DNA of 64,000 nt from Armatimonadota bacterium (GTDB lineage: Bacteria > Armatimonadota > Zipacnadia > Zipacnadales > JABUFB01). The notes under the pieces were generated by a model. The model was not told where the DNA came from. It made no database searches and saw only the letters and a list, made by a program, of their open reading frames with translations. Of the stretch, positions 15,905-25,188 are shown piece after piece (the stretch's first letter is position 1; the number at the start of each line of letters is the position of its first letter). Position numbers and translations under genes: made by a program. Location of the stretch: assembly GCA_013314775.1 (NCBI GenBank), contig JABUFB010000016.1:1-64000 (forward strand). Direction: 5' to 3'.

Positions 15905-18285
15905 GGCGTGTCACCCCCTGGGCCGAGCACTACGATTTCCCGCAGGCGCACGATGTTGTCGGTCATGTTGGGTCGGGTAAAGAGGACCCGCATCGTCTTT
16001 GTGGTCACCGGCTCGAACTCCAGGCGAGGATTGACCTGGAGGACCCCCGGACTTGTCGCCACCGTCCGCCAGCCATCGCCTTCAGGAACCTGGATTTCGA
16101 AGCCCTGGGGGACATACTGGAGCTGGTCGCCGGAACCTTCGTGGCTGTAGAAGTACAGGCCCACTTTGGATATCGTGCGCGGTTCGGGGAAGTCCAGTTG
16201 AAGCCAGTGCTGTTCCGGTCCATCACCTGACAGCCAACGGCTCAGCTGGTCGCGGGTGATGAGGCCGTCGATGGCCCCGTGTGGAGCATAGCCACCCTTG
16301 CCGAAGTTCGAATCCGCGGATGCGATGGTTCCACTCTCCGCAGAGGCCAGGTTCGGCGGCACAAAGGTGCCATAGTCTGGAAGGCCGCCCAGTTGTTCCA
16401 GCATGGCCCGCACCCGTTCCCCGGCAAGCCGGCGTGGGGGCACTCCCTCCAGGAGGCACAGGGCCGCAGCACACCCGGCGGCTTCCCCAAGGGACATGGT
16501 GGTGCCCATGACTCGGACCGATCCGTGGGCGACGTGATCCACGCTGACTGGACGCCCGGCGACAAGCAGGTTCTCCACCTGCAACGGCACCAGGCATCCG
16601 TAAGGGATGTCATAGGGCCTGCCCGGGCGCGCGCCCGAAGCGTCGCCCGTTCCGTCGGGGGAGTGAATGTCAATGGGGTAGAAGCCTCGCGCGATGGCGT
16701 CCGGAAAAACCGCGCCGGACAAAGCCTCCTCACCCGTGAGTGTGTACTCGCCGATGATTCGTCGGCTCTCTCTCACACCGATGAACTCGGCGGTGCTGGC
16801 GAGATAGCACTCTTCACACCCGGGCACGTATTCGCGGAAGAAGGGCACGAGGTCCAGCGCCTCCCGCAGGGCCTCCACGTGGGAATAGGTGAGGTCTTCC
16901 ACCTTGAGCCCGTCCACTTCCGGCACGTTGATCATGTTCACATTCACCGCACCGTGGGCGCCTATGACTATGGGCTGGATCGCGGCTCCCCCGGCGAAAG
17001 TGGCCTTATAGTTGCCTTCGCTTCGGGCCTTGCGGATCATCTCGGGGATGTCCTTTACCACCGGCATCAGACGCGCGGTGTCCACATTGGCCAGCAGGAA
17101 GACCAGGGTCTGGGTCTGGGTCTCGTCATCGCGGCCGCGGCCAATCTCGAAATGGGCGCCCGACCATGCCGCGACATCCCCGTCGCCAGTGCAATCGATC
17201 ACCATCTTCGCACGGATCGCCTGGGGCCCGGACTTGTTCTCCACGATGATGCCACGGCAAGCCCCATTTTCCACGATCGCGCCCACGGCGAGGCTGTAAA
17301 GCATGAGTTTCGCGCCGGATTGTCGCATCATGTCCAGGAGCACATACTTGATGACCTCGGGGTTCCAGGTTTGATCCGGGCCACCGGTTGCCTTCAGCCG
17401 GTCCACGAACTCTTTCGTGATGCCTTGGGTCAGCCCCAGGTTCATTGCGGGTGGAACCAGCCCGAGAGTGGCCATGCCGCCGAGAGAGCCGGATCGTTCC
17501 ACCAGGAGGACATCGGCGCCCATTCTCGCAGCCGTCACCGCCGCCGCGACGCCGGCCAACCCGCCGCCCACCACCAGGACTTCAGGCGTGGCAATCACGG
17601 GCGCGTCCACACAGCGCCGGATGGTTTCACCCGTGGGCTCAGGCCGCACGACCTGCAGCGCTGCCTCCGTGCGCACCCGCGGGCGTTCCGGGGCAGTGCG
17701 GTTGCGCTCGTCTCCTGCCTCCCGGGCCGTTCTGATGGCCTCTGAATCGGTGCCGATCAGTCTCGGGTTGTCCACGATCACCTCCGCCGGCCGGGGGCGC
17801 GTGAGTACCGGGATTTGCAGGCCCATGCGCCGCACGTCAGACAGGTCCACCCCCGCAGCCGCTGCATTGGCCAGGGCAACCTCAACCGTGGTCCACTTTC
17901 CCGGCTCCAGTGTGGCTGGTCGGAGGTACTCCGTATCCCGGTTGCCCACCACGAGATTGATCTCCACCGCGTCAGCGCCGGGGTTGAGCAGGTCCACGGC
18001 GAGGGTCTGGTAAGGGGTCCAGTTCCGGTAGCGCAAGCCATTGCGGGCATCGCGGGCCTCCACCATGCCCACGCCGTCCGCGGAAGGGTGGAGCATAAAC
18101 CGGACGCGCATGGCCCCGTCGCCTTCAGTGCGGGGCTCGCGGACCGGCTCCACCAGGGCAAGGCGTACCCGGGAGGCGAACTGGTCAGCGTCCGCCCGGG
18201 TGTCCAGGGGAGACAGGAGGGTGACCTCCTGCGCGTGTGAGATGCAGAGACAAAGCAGGGCCAGCAGTGCGAGGGAGTGCTTCAC
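15901..18285 (-). CDS. Exported FAD-dependent oxidoreductase with discoidin-like C-terminus
   Basis: 794 residues. Signal peptide KHSLALLALLCLCISHAQ. Residues about 25-175 form a beta-sandwich that looks like a carbohydrate-binding module. The FAD domain (PF12831 type) starts near 238 with EVLVVGGGLAGVAAAVTAAR and has MVIDCTGDGDVAAWSGA and IHSPDGTGDASGARP further on. The last 150 residues resemble an F5/8 type C (discoidin) sugar-binding domain (GLYFYSHEGSGDQ). Members of this group are abundant in polysaccharide-degrading Planctomycetes, Lentisphaerae and Armatimonadota; the substrate is unknown but probably a sugar. GTG 18285 is preceded by GAGGAGG at good spacing. It is 52 bp after the alpha/beta hydrolase gene on the same strand. 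Confidence 0.82.
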   Translation of the reverse strand: MKHSLALLALLCLCISHAQEVTLLSPLDTRADADQFASRVRLALVEPVREPRTEGDGAMRVRFMLHPSADGVGMVEARDARNGLRYRNWTPYQTLAVDLLNPGADAVEINLVVGNRDTEYLRPATLEPGKWTTVEVALANAAAAGVDLSDVRRMGLQIPVLTRPRPAEVIVDNPRLIGTDSEAIRTAREAGDERNRTAPERPRVRTEAALQVVRPEPTGETIRRCVDAPVIATPEVLVVGGGLAGVAAAVTAARMGADVLLVERSGSLGGMATLGLVPPAMNLGLTQGITKEFVDRLKATGGPDQTWNPEVIKYVLLDMMRQSGAKLMLYSLAVGAIVENGACRGIIVENKSGPQAIRAKMVIDCTGDGDVAAWSGAHFEIGRGRDDETQTQTLVFLLANVDTARLMPVVKDIPEMIRKARSEGNYKATFAGGAAIQPIVIGAHGAVNVNMINVPEVDGLKVEDLTYSHVEALREALDLVPFFREYVPGCEECYLASTAEFIGVRESRRIIGEYTLTGEEALSGAVFPDAIARGFYPIDIHSPDGTGDASGARPGRPYDIPYGCLVPLQVENLLVAGRPVSVDHVAHGSVRVMGTTMSLGEAAGCAAALCLLEGVPPRRLAGERVRAMLEQLGGLPDYGTFVPPNLASAESGTIASADSNFGKGGYAPHGAIDGLITRDQLSRWLSGDGPEQHWLQLDFPEPRTISKVGLYFYSHEGSGDQLQYVPQGFEIQVPEGDGWRTVATSPGVLQVNPRLEFEPVTTKTMRVLFTRPNMTDNIVRLREIVVLGPGGDTP

Positions 18286-18336
18286 GGCGACCTCCTCAGA
18301 TGGCGCAGATGCGCGGGAGGAGGTTTCGCCGCGGGG

Positions 18337-19344
18337 TCACGGATTGCCTTCCGGCGGAGCCGTCGGGTGCTTCATCTCGAAGGTGCCCTCATCACCGAGA
18401 ACGCCGGCAAACCCTTCGCCGGTCAGCCAGTCAAGCGCCCGCTGGTCGCCCTTGAGATAGGCGTCCCAGAAAGCCACCGAGCTCTGCAGAATGATGTCGT
18501 GGTGCACGGTATCCTTTGTCCCATCGCCGCGCCTGCGGGCACCGGAGAAGACCATGTGGTCGCCATCCTGCAGGATCAGAAGGTACTGATCGGCCCGGGT
18601 GATGTTGTCATACGGCACGCGACGGGCTTCGGGCTGGGTGTCGGTGACGATGGACGAGTCTGCGGTGCCGGTCATGTGAAAACAGGGGGTGGCGATTGCG
18701 CCGTACGCTTTGGCCGGATCGCTCTTCCCCATGGGAGCGGGGCTCATGGCAATGGCGGCCTTCACTCGCGCATCGCCGAAGCTGAACTCTCGGTTGCCAG
18801 GCAGTGGGAATACCTGACCGATGGCCATGAGGGTGGTGTGCGCACCGAAGGAATGCCCGGCGAAGCCGATGCGTTCCAGATCAAGCCTCCCGTGAAGCAC
18901 GGGGTCAGCGGCCTGTAGTGCCTCGAGCTGGTCCAGCGCGAACTTGATGTCGAAGCCGCGTTGTATGGTGTTCTGCCCATTCGCAGCGGCTTTCATGCTC
19001 GCCATCGGGTCTGCCTGTCCACGCCACGCGGCGTCGTCACTGCCCGGATGCTGAATGTGGACGCACAGGTAACCCCAGCTCGCCCAGTGTCGGCCCAGGT
19101 ACTCGTAGCCGCTGCGAGTTCCCCCGAGACCGTGGGAGAAGACGATCAGCGGAAGCGGGCCGGGCGCGCCTTCGGGGACATACAGGCGCACCGGCATGAC
19201 GCGGTCGCGCGCGGTGTCGGTCCAGTCTTGCTCCATGACGCTGACGATGTACGGCCCTGGCTTCGAAGCGCAGGGAGTGGGTTCCGCGCAGGCGCAGCCG
19301 AGGCAGAATGTGAGGGCGATGAGGCCAGGCATCCAGCGGTGCAT
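18337..19344 (-). CDS. Secreted alpha/beta hydrolase (dienelactone/PAF-AH-like)
   Basis: 335 residues. N-terminal signal RWMPGLIALTFCLGCACA (possibly a lipoprotein, though the lipobox is imperfect). The hydrolase core has LPLIVFSHGLGGTRSGYEYLGRHWAS with an oxyanion-hole strand, the nucleophile elbow IGFAGHSFGAHTT (GHSFG) and a C-terminal histidine in DGDHMVFSG. The HGLGGTR...GYE pattern resembles platelet-activating-factor acetylhydrolase and related esterases. It probably hydrolyses esters on sugars or lipids outside the cytoplasm. ATG 19344 lies eight bases after GAGGGG; 15 further codons upstream in frame look non-coding. Confidence 0.82.
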   Translation of the reverse strand: MHRWMPGLIALTFCLGCACAEPTPCASKPGPYIVSVMEQDWTDTARDRVMPVRLYVPEGAPGPLPLIVFSHGLGGTRSGYEYLGRHWASWGYLCVHIQHPGSDDAAWRGQADPMASMKAAANGQNTIQRGFDIKFALDQLEALQAADPVLHGRLDLERIGFAGHSFGAHTTLMAIGQVFPLPGNREFSFGDARVKAAIAMSPAPMGKSDPAKAYGAIATPCFHMTGTADSSIVTDTQPEARRVPYDNITRADQYLLILQDGDHMVFSGARRRGDGTKDTVHHDIILQSSVAFWDAYLKGDQRALDWLTGEGFAGVLGDEGTFEMKHPTAPPEGNP

Positions 19345-19542
19345 GGGTGAATACCCCTCAAAATCAAAGGCAGTTCCGGAGGATCTCACGCATACATGGA
19401 CGGATCAAAGAAGATGAAGTTCAGGGCGACTGTACTCGGTGATGAGAGGGACGGCGGGTTGCGGGCCGCCTTCACGGTCCGCAGCACTCTTGGCTGGAGG
19501 CCTTCAACCGCGTGCTGCAGCGCGGGGCGACGTGTCTGGCGG

Positions 19543-20391
19543 TCATCTGCCCACGGGGCTTCCCAGCTTCCAGCCACCGTCCGCGTGCTCGATCTCCACG
19601 ATCCAGACCCGCTCATTGGGCGTGGAGTTCGGCCTGTGGAAGCTGGTATACAGCTTGCCGTCGAATCCCCGAAATACGCAGTTGTGGCCACCGTCCTGGG
19701 CGATGACCGGCTCCGCCGACTGCTGGTAGGGTCCGGTGATGGTCGGCGCAGTGGCGAACCCGGTGCAGTAGCCGTCTCTGGCATTGAAGCTGGACCAGAA
19801 CAGGTTGTACACCCCGTCGCGAAGAATCATCATCGGGCCGTCGATCACGTGATTGCACCAGGTGGCGGACTTGCCCCGGAACAGGAAGTGGGGCGTGCCA
19901 GTGAGTTCCGAGTAATCCGGGGCGATACGCTGGGCCCACATCTCGCCGATCTCGCACTGCACCCACTCGTGGACGTAGATGAACCACTCGGTTCCGTCGG
20001 CATCAGTGAACAGATGGCCGTCGAGGCACTCCCATTCCGGCGGGGTCAGGGGCCGGTCGGAGAGATTCACGAACGGGCCCAGTGGTGAGTCACTCACCGC
20101 CACGCCGGTGCCACGGCAGGTGGTGTCGGAGTTGCCGGAGTAGAAGAGCCAGAATCGCCCCTTGCGGTGTACCATCTCGGGGGCCCAGAACTGGTACGCG
20201 GCCCAGGCAGGGTTCTCCTGGCGCTGCAGGATGAACCCGTGGTCGGTCCAGTCGATGAGGTCCTGCGAGCTGTAGCAGCGGAACCCGCCGGTCTCCTTGC
20301 CCCAGAAGTCACCCGTGGAGCCGGTGAGGTAATAGGTGCCCTCGTGGGGCATGATCCACGGGTCGCGCATGTGAATTTCGCTGGCGAGCAT
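19543..20391 (-). CDS. GH43-like five-bladed propeller glycosidase
   Basis: 282 residues without a signal peptide. It has the GH43/GH32-type pattern: an N-terminal MRDPWIMPHEGTYYLTGST with the nucleophile-type aspartate D10, SSQDLIDWTDHGF, QFWAPEMVHRKGRFWLFYSG, then VSDSPLGPF and FTDADGTEWFIYVHEW, and later HVIDGPMMILRDGVYNLFWS. The glutamate usually placed in the xEGP motif is an aspartate here (VIDGP), so activity cannot be assumed. Likely substrates of the family are arabinans or xylans. ATG 20391 follows GGGAGGG at ten bases. It is 24 bp from lepA; the 198 bp to the next gene downstream hold nothing I recognise. Confidence 0.75.
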   Translation of the reverse strand: MLASEIHMRDPWIMPHEGTYYLTGSTGDFWGKETGGFRCYSSQDLIDWTDHGFILQRQENPAWAAYQFWAPEMVHRKGRFWLFYSGNSDTTCRGTGVAVSDSPLGPFVNLSDRPLTPPEWECLDGHLFTDADGTEWFIYVHEWVQCEIGEMWAQRIAPDYSELTGTPHFLFRGKSATWCNHVIDGPMMILRDGVYNLFWSSFNARDGYCTGFATAPTITGPYQQSAEPVIAQDGGHNCVFRGFDGKLYTSFHRPNSTPNERVWIVEIEHADGGWKLGSPVGR

Positions 20392-20415
20392 CGGCGAAGC
20401 CCTCCCGTATGTCTC

Positions 20416-22215
20416 TCAGTCCAGCTGCAGCACCGCCATGAAGGCCTCCTGCGGAACCTCCACATGCCCCACTTGCTTCATCCGCTTCTTGCCTTCTTTC
20501 TGCTTCTCAAGAAGTTTGCGCTTGCGCGTGATGTCGCCGCCGTAGCATTTTTCCAAGACGTCCTTGCGTAGCGGCTGGACCCGGGTGGAGGAGATCACCC
20601 GCCCGCCAATAGAGGCCTGGATTCGCACCTCGAAGAGCTGCCGCGGGATGGTCTCTTTGAGCTTGCTGCAGATGCTCCGGCCGCGCCTGTCCGCGAACTG
20701 ACGGTGGGTGATGACCGCAAGTGCGTCCACCGGGTCGCCGTTGATAGATATCTCCACTTTCACCAGGTCGGACTCCTGGTACCCCGCGAGCTCATAGTCC
20801 AGCGTTGCATAGCCCCGGGTCGCGGACTTTAGGGCGTCGTAATAGTCCACAATGATCTCGCCCAGGGGTAGTCGGTAATGGAGGGCCACACGGTCCCCGT
20901 ACAGGTAGTCCATCCTGTCGAAGACACCCCGCCGGTCCTCGGAAAGCTGCATGCAGGCTCCGACATACTTCTGGGGGGACATAATGGTCGCGTTCACAAC
21001 AGGTTCTTCAAACACCTCGATCTCGCCGGCGTCCGGAATCTGCGCAGGGTTCTCCACCTCCAAGACCTCTCCCCGCTTGTTCATGATCCGGTACACGACG
21101 CTGGGCGCGGTGGCCACGAGGTCCAGGTCGTACTCGCGTTCGAGACGCTCCTGCACGATCTCCATATGCAAGAGACCCAGGAATCCACAACGGAAACCGA
21201 AGCCCAGGGCCGCGGATGTCTCCGGCTCATACTTGAGCGAGGCGTCGTTCAAAGAGAGCTTGTCCAGCGCATCCTGCAGGTTCCGGTAGTCCGCATTGTC
21301 CGTCGGGTACAGCCCGCAGAAGACCATAGGCTTCGCGGGGCGGTACCCCGGAAAAGGCTCGGTCGCGGGGTTTTTCGCGTGGGTGATGGTATCGCCCACC
21401 CGGGCATCCTTGACTCCTTTGATGTTGGCCATGAGATATCCAACATGCCCGGCAGGCAGGGATTCCGTGCGGCTCATGGCGGGGCTGAATACCCCGACCT
21501 CGGTGACGTCGAACTCCTTACCCCCGGCCATCATGCGGATGCGGTCGCCGGGCTTCACGAGCCCGTCCTCTACCCGAATATAGGCGACCACGCCTCGGTG
21601 CTGGTCGAATTCAGAGTCAAAGATCAGTGCCCGCAGCGGGTCGTCATCCTTCCCCGATGGTGGCGGCACGCGGTCCACGATGGCCTGCAGGAGTTCCTCG
21701 ACACCTTCCCCCGTCTTTCCGGAGGTGAAGACGATCTCATCGGCATCCAGGCCGAAGGTCTGCTCGATCTCCTCGCAGGCATGATCGCGGTCGAACAGCG
21801 GCAGATCGATCTTGTTCACGACCGGGATGATCTCGAGGCCCTCTTCCAGCGCGAGATAGGCGTTTGAAACCGTCTGCGCCTCCACGCCCTGGCTGACATC
21901 CACGAGGAGCACTGCGCCCTCGCACGCGCGCAGTGCCCGGGAGACCTCATACTGAAAGTCCACGTGGCCGGGTGTGTCGATGAGGTTGAGCAGGTATGTC
22001 TCGCCATCGGCGGCCTGCCAGCTCATACGAACCGCACTGGCCTTGATGGTAATGCCACGCTCGCGCTCGAGGTCCATGGAATCAAGAACCTGGTCCATCA
22101 TTTCGCGCTGGCTGATAGCCCCGGTGCGCTCCAGCATGCGGTCGGCGAGAGTGCTCTTGCCGTGGTCGATGTGAGCGATGATGCAGAAGTTACGGATGCG
22201 TTCCTTGGGTGTCAT
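20416..22215 (-). CDS. lepA: Translation elongation factor 4 (LepA)
   Basis: 599 residues, full length. GTPase G1 motif [16 protein letters not shown], switch region [27 protein letters not shown] and the LepA-specific C-terminal domain ([67 protein letters not shown]). LepA is a ribosome-binding GTPase that acts on initiation and back-translocation, especially under stress. A housekeeping gene inside an otherwise catabolic minus-strand block. No strong ribosome site is visible before ATG 22215. Confidence 0.98.
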   Translation of the reverse strand: MTPKERIRNFCIIAHIDHGKSTLADRMLERTGAISQREMMDQVLDSMDLERERGITIKASAVRMSWQAADGETYLLNLIDTPGHVDFQYEVSRALRACEGAVLLVDVSQGVEAQTVSNAYLALEEGLEIIPVVNKIDLPLFDRDHACEEIEQTFGLDADEIVFTSGKTGEGVEELLQAIVDRVPPPSGKDDDPLRALIFDSEFDQHRGVVAYIRVEDGLVKPGDRIRMMAGGKEFDVTEVGVFSPAMSRTESLPAGHVGYLMANIKGVKDARVGDTITHAKNPATEPFPGYRPAKPMVFCGLYPTDNADYRNLQDALDKLSLNDASLKYEPETSAALGFGFRCGFLGLLHMEIVQERLEREYDLDLVATAPSVVYRIMNKRGEVLEVENPAQIPDAGEIEVFEEPVVNATIMSPQKYVGACMQLSEDRRGVFDRMDYLYGDRVALHYRLPLGEIIVDYYDALKSATRGYATLDYELAGYQESDLVKVEISINGDPVDALAVITHRQFADRRGRSICSKLKETIPRQLFEVRIQASIGGRVISSTRVQPLRKDVLEKCYGGDITRKRKLLEKQKEGKKRMKQVGHVEVPQEAFMAVLQLD

Positions 22216-22532
22216 CGAGTGCGTTGATCGTCTCCAGCCCTGCAGCCAGTTACGGAGGGGGACTTCACAGGGAATGATTGGTGGTGAGATTGTAGCCGAA
22301 TCTGCGGATTCACGCCAGTGGGGGAAGGCGCGAGAATGGCAGGCATTGCATCAAATGCGGGGTCTGGGGCCAATTGCCCCAGCGGGGTGCAGGGGCAGCG
22401 CGCCTGCGAAGTGTCCCTCAGGTCCTTCCCGCCGTTCGCCGCATCTAGTGCGGGCGACGATTACCGACGATCTGCCGGCTCTCGTCGCCCGTTTGGATGC
22501 GATGCTGTCGCAGAAAGAATAACCCCCTCGCC
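22216..22532. other. Intergenic, one perfect inverted repeat
   Basis: 317 bp between lepA and the aminotransferase gene. CGGGCGACGA at 22451-22460 is perfectly repeated in inverse at 22482-22491 (21-base loop), without a T-run. A plus-strand frame to 22522 ends ITDDLPALVARLDAMLSQKE, which looks helical but has no credible start or upstream sequence. Otherwise I see nothing. Confidence 0.4.
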
Positions 22533-23849
22533 CTACCCCTCCAGTTCCCCAATCACTTCCTCGAAGGCGTCTATGCTCTCGTCGGCCTGCTCCTTCGTGA
22601 TCACAAGCGGCGGGGCGACCCGCAGCACATTGCCGTGGATGCCCACCTTGCCGCAGACAACGCCCTTCTCTGCCATCCTGCGGATCACCTGGTTGGTGAT
22701 CTCCGGCGCGGGCTCCTTCGTCTGGCTGTCCTTCACGAACTCCAGGCCGATGACAAGGCCCTTGCCGCGCACGTCGCCCAGGATATTGCTGCGTTCCTTG
22801 ATGTCCTCGAAGCGCTCGATCATGGACGCGCCGACCGTTGCCGCGTTCTCCGCCAGGTTCTCGGTCTCCATGATGTCCAGAACCGCGTGGCAGGCGGCGC
22901 AGGCGATGGGGTTGCCGCCGCTGGTACTGCTCATCTCGCCGGATTCGAGGATGTCGAACAGCCGCGCTTCAGCCATGAGCGCCGCGGTGGGCATACCGCT
23001 GCCGATTCCTTTGCCCAGGCAGAGCATGTTCGGTGTAAGGCCCTCATGTTCGATGCACAGGTACTTGCCGGTGCGTCCGAAGGACGCCTGGACTTCGTCC
23101 ACGATGAACAGCGCACCCTGGTCCGCGGCCCACTGCTGCACTCTCGTCAGCCACCCCTCGGGTGGGAAAATGAAGCCCGCGCCGCCTTGGTACGGTTCCA
23201 CAATGACCGCGGCGAGGTCCCCGGTGGAGGCGGTCTGCATGGCATGGTCCAGGAAGCTCAGGCAGTGGAACCCGCAGCTTTCGGGCTTCATAGCGAAGGG
23301 GCAGCGGTAGCAGTAGGCATAGGGCGCATAGATGTGCCCTGGCATCAGCGGGCCCCACTGCTTCTTGGTGCCGATGCTCCCGGCGGCGCTCATCGCGGTC
23401 CCAGTGCGGCCGTGGAACCCGCCCCAGAAGGAGAGGATCTCATGCCTGCCGGTGAAGCGTCTCGCGAGGCGCATGGCCGCCTCAGTGGCTTCGGAACCGG
23501 TGGTGAGCATGAAGCAGCGATCCAGGTTCTTCGCGCAGGCGGGCATTGACTCCACCAGGCGCTTCGAGACGGTGATGCGCTCGGGTGTGGGGTAGGCATA
23601 GGGGCACATGAGCTTCGCCACGGCGTCCTGGATCATCTGGACGTGGTGGGGGTGGCAATGGCCCACATTGGTCACGAGAACGCCGCTGGTCCAGTCGATG
23701 TAGGTGTTCCCATCGACGTCTGTGACGATGCAGCCGGAGGCGCTTTCCCAAACCAGCGGGGCATGCCCGGCGTAGCCTTTGCACTCATACTGCTCGCCGA
23801 TCTTGAGCAGTTCGGCGGATCTGGGTCCGGGGAGGTTGTAGTTGGGCAT
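22533..23849 (-). CDS. Class III PLP aminotransferase (GabT/ArgD superfamily)
   Basis: 438 residues. PLP lysine in NMLCLGKGIGSGMP, cofactor motifs MLTTGSEATEAAMRLAR, FWGGFHGRT and VIVEPYQGGAGFIFPP, IVDEVQASFGRTGK. It transfers an amino group from an omega-amino or amino acid to 2-oxoglutarate; the exact substrate (4-aminobutyrate, beta-alanine or similar) cannot be told. An insertion YAPYAYCYRCPFAMKPES...C...C holds a C-x2-C and two further cysteines, a feature of one subgroup that may bind metal. ATG 23849 is ten bases after AGGAG. With the D-2-hydroxyacid dehydrogenase (223 bp upstream) and the sulfatase it may form a catabolic unit. It is clearly a different paralogue from argD at 45.7 kb. 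Confidence 0.85.
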   Translation of the reverse strand: MPNYNLPGPRSAELLKIGEQYECKGYAGHAPLVWESASGCIVTDVDGNTYIDWTSGVLVTNVGHCHPHHVQMIQDAVAKLMCPYAYPTPERITVSKRLVESMPACAKNLDRCFMLTTGSEATEAAMRLARRFTGRHEILSFWGGFHGRTGTAMSAAGSIGTKKQWGPLMPGHIYAPYAYCYRCPFAMKPESCGFHCLSFLDHAMQTASTGDLAAVIVEPYQGGAGFIFPPEGWLTRVQQWAADQGALFIVDEVQASFGRTGKYLCIEHEGLTPNMLCLGKGIGSGMPTAALMAEARLFDILESGEMSSTSGGNPIACAACHAVLDIMETENLAENAATVGASMIERFEDIKERSNILGDVRGKGLVIGLEFVKDSQTKEPAPEITNQVIRRMAEKGVVCGKVGIHGNVLRVAPPLVITKEQADESIDAFEEVIGELEG

Positions 23850-23902
23850 GGGGGTCAACTCCTGCAGAATGCTGCTCTGAATCGTTGGAGGCGAAGGGTA
23901 GT

Positions 23903-23918
23903 CGCGGGCAAGCCCGCG
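23903..23918. repeat. Short perfect palindrome
   Basis: CGCGGGC-AA-GCCCGCG, a 7-bp perfect stem with a two-base loop in the 223-bp gap between the aminotransferase and dehydrogenase genes. No T-run. It resembles REP-type hairpins and may stabilise the mRNA 3' end of the upstream gene. The rest of the gap shows nothing recognisable. Confidence 0.4.
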
Positions 23919-24072
23919 CCCACAATGAGGCCGGATGGATGCGCAGATCTGAAGGTTGGAAGAGCACTCAGAGATGTTACCAGCGCCAACGACGACAGGC
24001 ATCGGCGTTGCAGGCGCAACCGCTTGCTGGAGAGCGCCTGCTCGCGGCTGCCCTTCGCCGTCCGCCTGCCCA

Positions 24073-25098
24073 TCACACCTCCCGATACACCTTTCCACCC
24101 AGCACCGCGTCGATCTCCGTGTTCACCGTATTGGCGGGCTCGCGGCCTTCCAGACACGCCTTGATGTCATTCACGATCTTGTAGCGGATATCCCAGCCGG
24201 CTTCCACCGAACACCAGCCCAGATGCGGTGCGAGGGTCGCGCCCGGCTGGCTGAACAGCTTCATATCCGCAGGAGGCGGCTCGACTTCGTACACGTCGAT
24301 GCCCGCTCCCGCGATCCAGCCCTCATCCAGGGCCTTCTCCAATGCCTCGGTGCGGATCACGCCGCCCCTGGACGTGTTGATGAGATACGCGGTGGGCTTC
24401 ATCATCTGAAGCTGAGGCTCGTCGATCATGTAACGCGTCTCGTCGTTCAGCGGCGTGTGCAGGGTGACGATGTCCGCCTCTTTCAGCACTGTCTCGAGAT
24501 CGTAGGTCTCCTCAATGCCCAGGGCGCCTTTCTGCCGTTCGTCGATGTACGGGTCGCAGACCATGATTTTCATGCCCACCGCTTTCATAATGCGGTAGAC
24601 CCGGCCGCCTATGCGCCCGCAGCCGATGATGCCCAGCGTCGAGCCGAAAAGGCGGTGGATGTCGCCCAAAGGCGAGAAGTCCCACATCTGCTTCGCGCTG
24701 GAGTCCTCCAGGATGCGCCGACCGGTGAACAGCTTCCGGGCGCAGGCGAAGATGAGCGCAACCGCCTGCTCGGCCACTTCGGTGCAGCAGTAGTCGGGCA
24801 TGTACGCGAAGCGAATGCCGTGCTTCGTGCAGGCCGCCACGTCCACGTTGTCATAGCCGATGCCATGGCGGATGAGCAACTTGCACTTCTCGCAAGCCGC
24901 GATGACCTCTTCGTCGAACTTCGCCATGTTCACGACGATGATGTCCGCGTCCCTGATCTTCTCAATCAGCTCGGACTTCGGCGCCAGCTTGAGTTGGTAG
25001 GTCTCGAATTCCACGTCGGGCATCTGTGCGAACAGGTCGGCCTCCCAGTTGAGGTCTACCTCGATGTAATCGGTAACCACGACCTTGGTCTTCGCCAC
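24073..25098 (-). CDS. D-isomer-specific 2-hydroxyacid dehydrogenase (CtBP-like)
   Basis: 341 residues. NAD-binding motif GIIGCGRIGGRVY in the middle, substrate/catalytic residues in LINTSRGGVIRTEAL (Arg), DVYEVEPPP (Glu) and LAPHLGW (His), the standard Arg-Glu-His triad. The N-terminal CtBP-like sequence RHGIGYDNVDVAAC supports the C-terminal-binding-protein/phosphoglycerate dehydrogenase group. It oxidises a D-2-hydroxyacid to the 2-oxoacid with NAD. GTG 25098 is chosen because GGAGAG precedes it at about seven bases and the upstream codons (KNPRRDN) are not conserved. It is 90 bp downstream of the sulfatase gene on the same strand. Confidence 0.88.
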   Translation of the reverse strand: MAKTKVVVTDYIEVDLNWEADLFAQMPDVEFETYQLKLAPKSELIEKIRDADIIVVNMAKFDEEVIAACEKCKLLIRHGIGYDNVDVAACTKHGIRFAYMPDYCCTEVAEQAVALIFACARKLFTGRRILEDSSAKQMWDFSPLGDIHRLFGSTLGIIGCGRIGGRVYRIMKAVGMKIMVCDPYIDERQKGALGIEETYDLETVLKEADIVTLHTPLNDETRYMIDEPQLQMMKPTAYLINTSRGGVIRTEALEKALDEGWIAGAGIDVYEVEPPPADMKLFSQPGATLAPHLGWCSVEAGWDIRYKIVNDIKACLEGREPANTVNTEIDAVLGGKVYREV

Positions 25099-25188
25099 GT
25101 TGTCTCTCCTCGGGTTTTTTCTCACGCGGGCAGCCGCGATTATCCGCGGAGGGCATGATAGCCTCGCGGGCGCCTGCGGGCAAGCACA

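Noticed and set aside
22178-22522. Small plus-strand gene ending in DDLPALVARLDAMLSQKE
   Set aside because: Only the last 20 residues look protein-like; the upstream part overlaps the start of lepA and is not conserved-looking.
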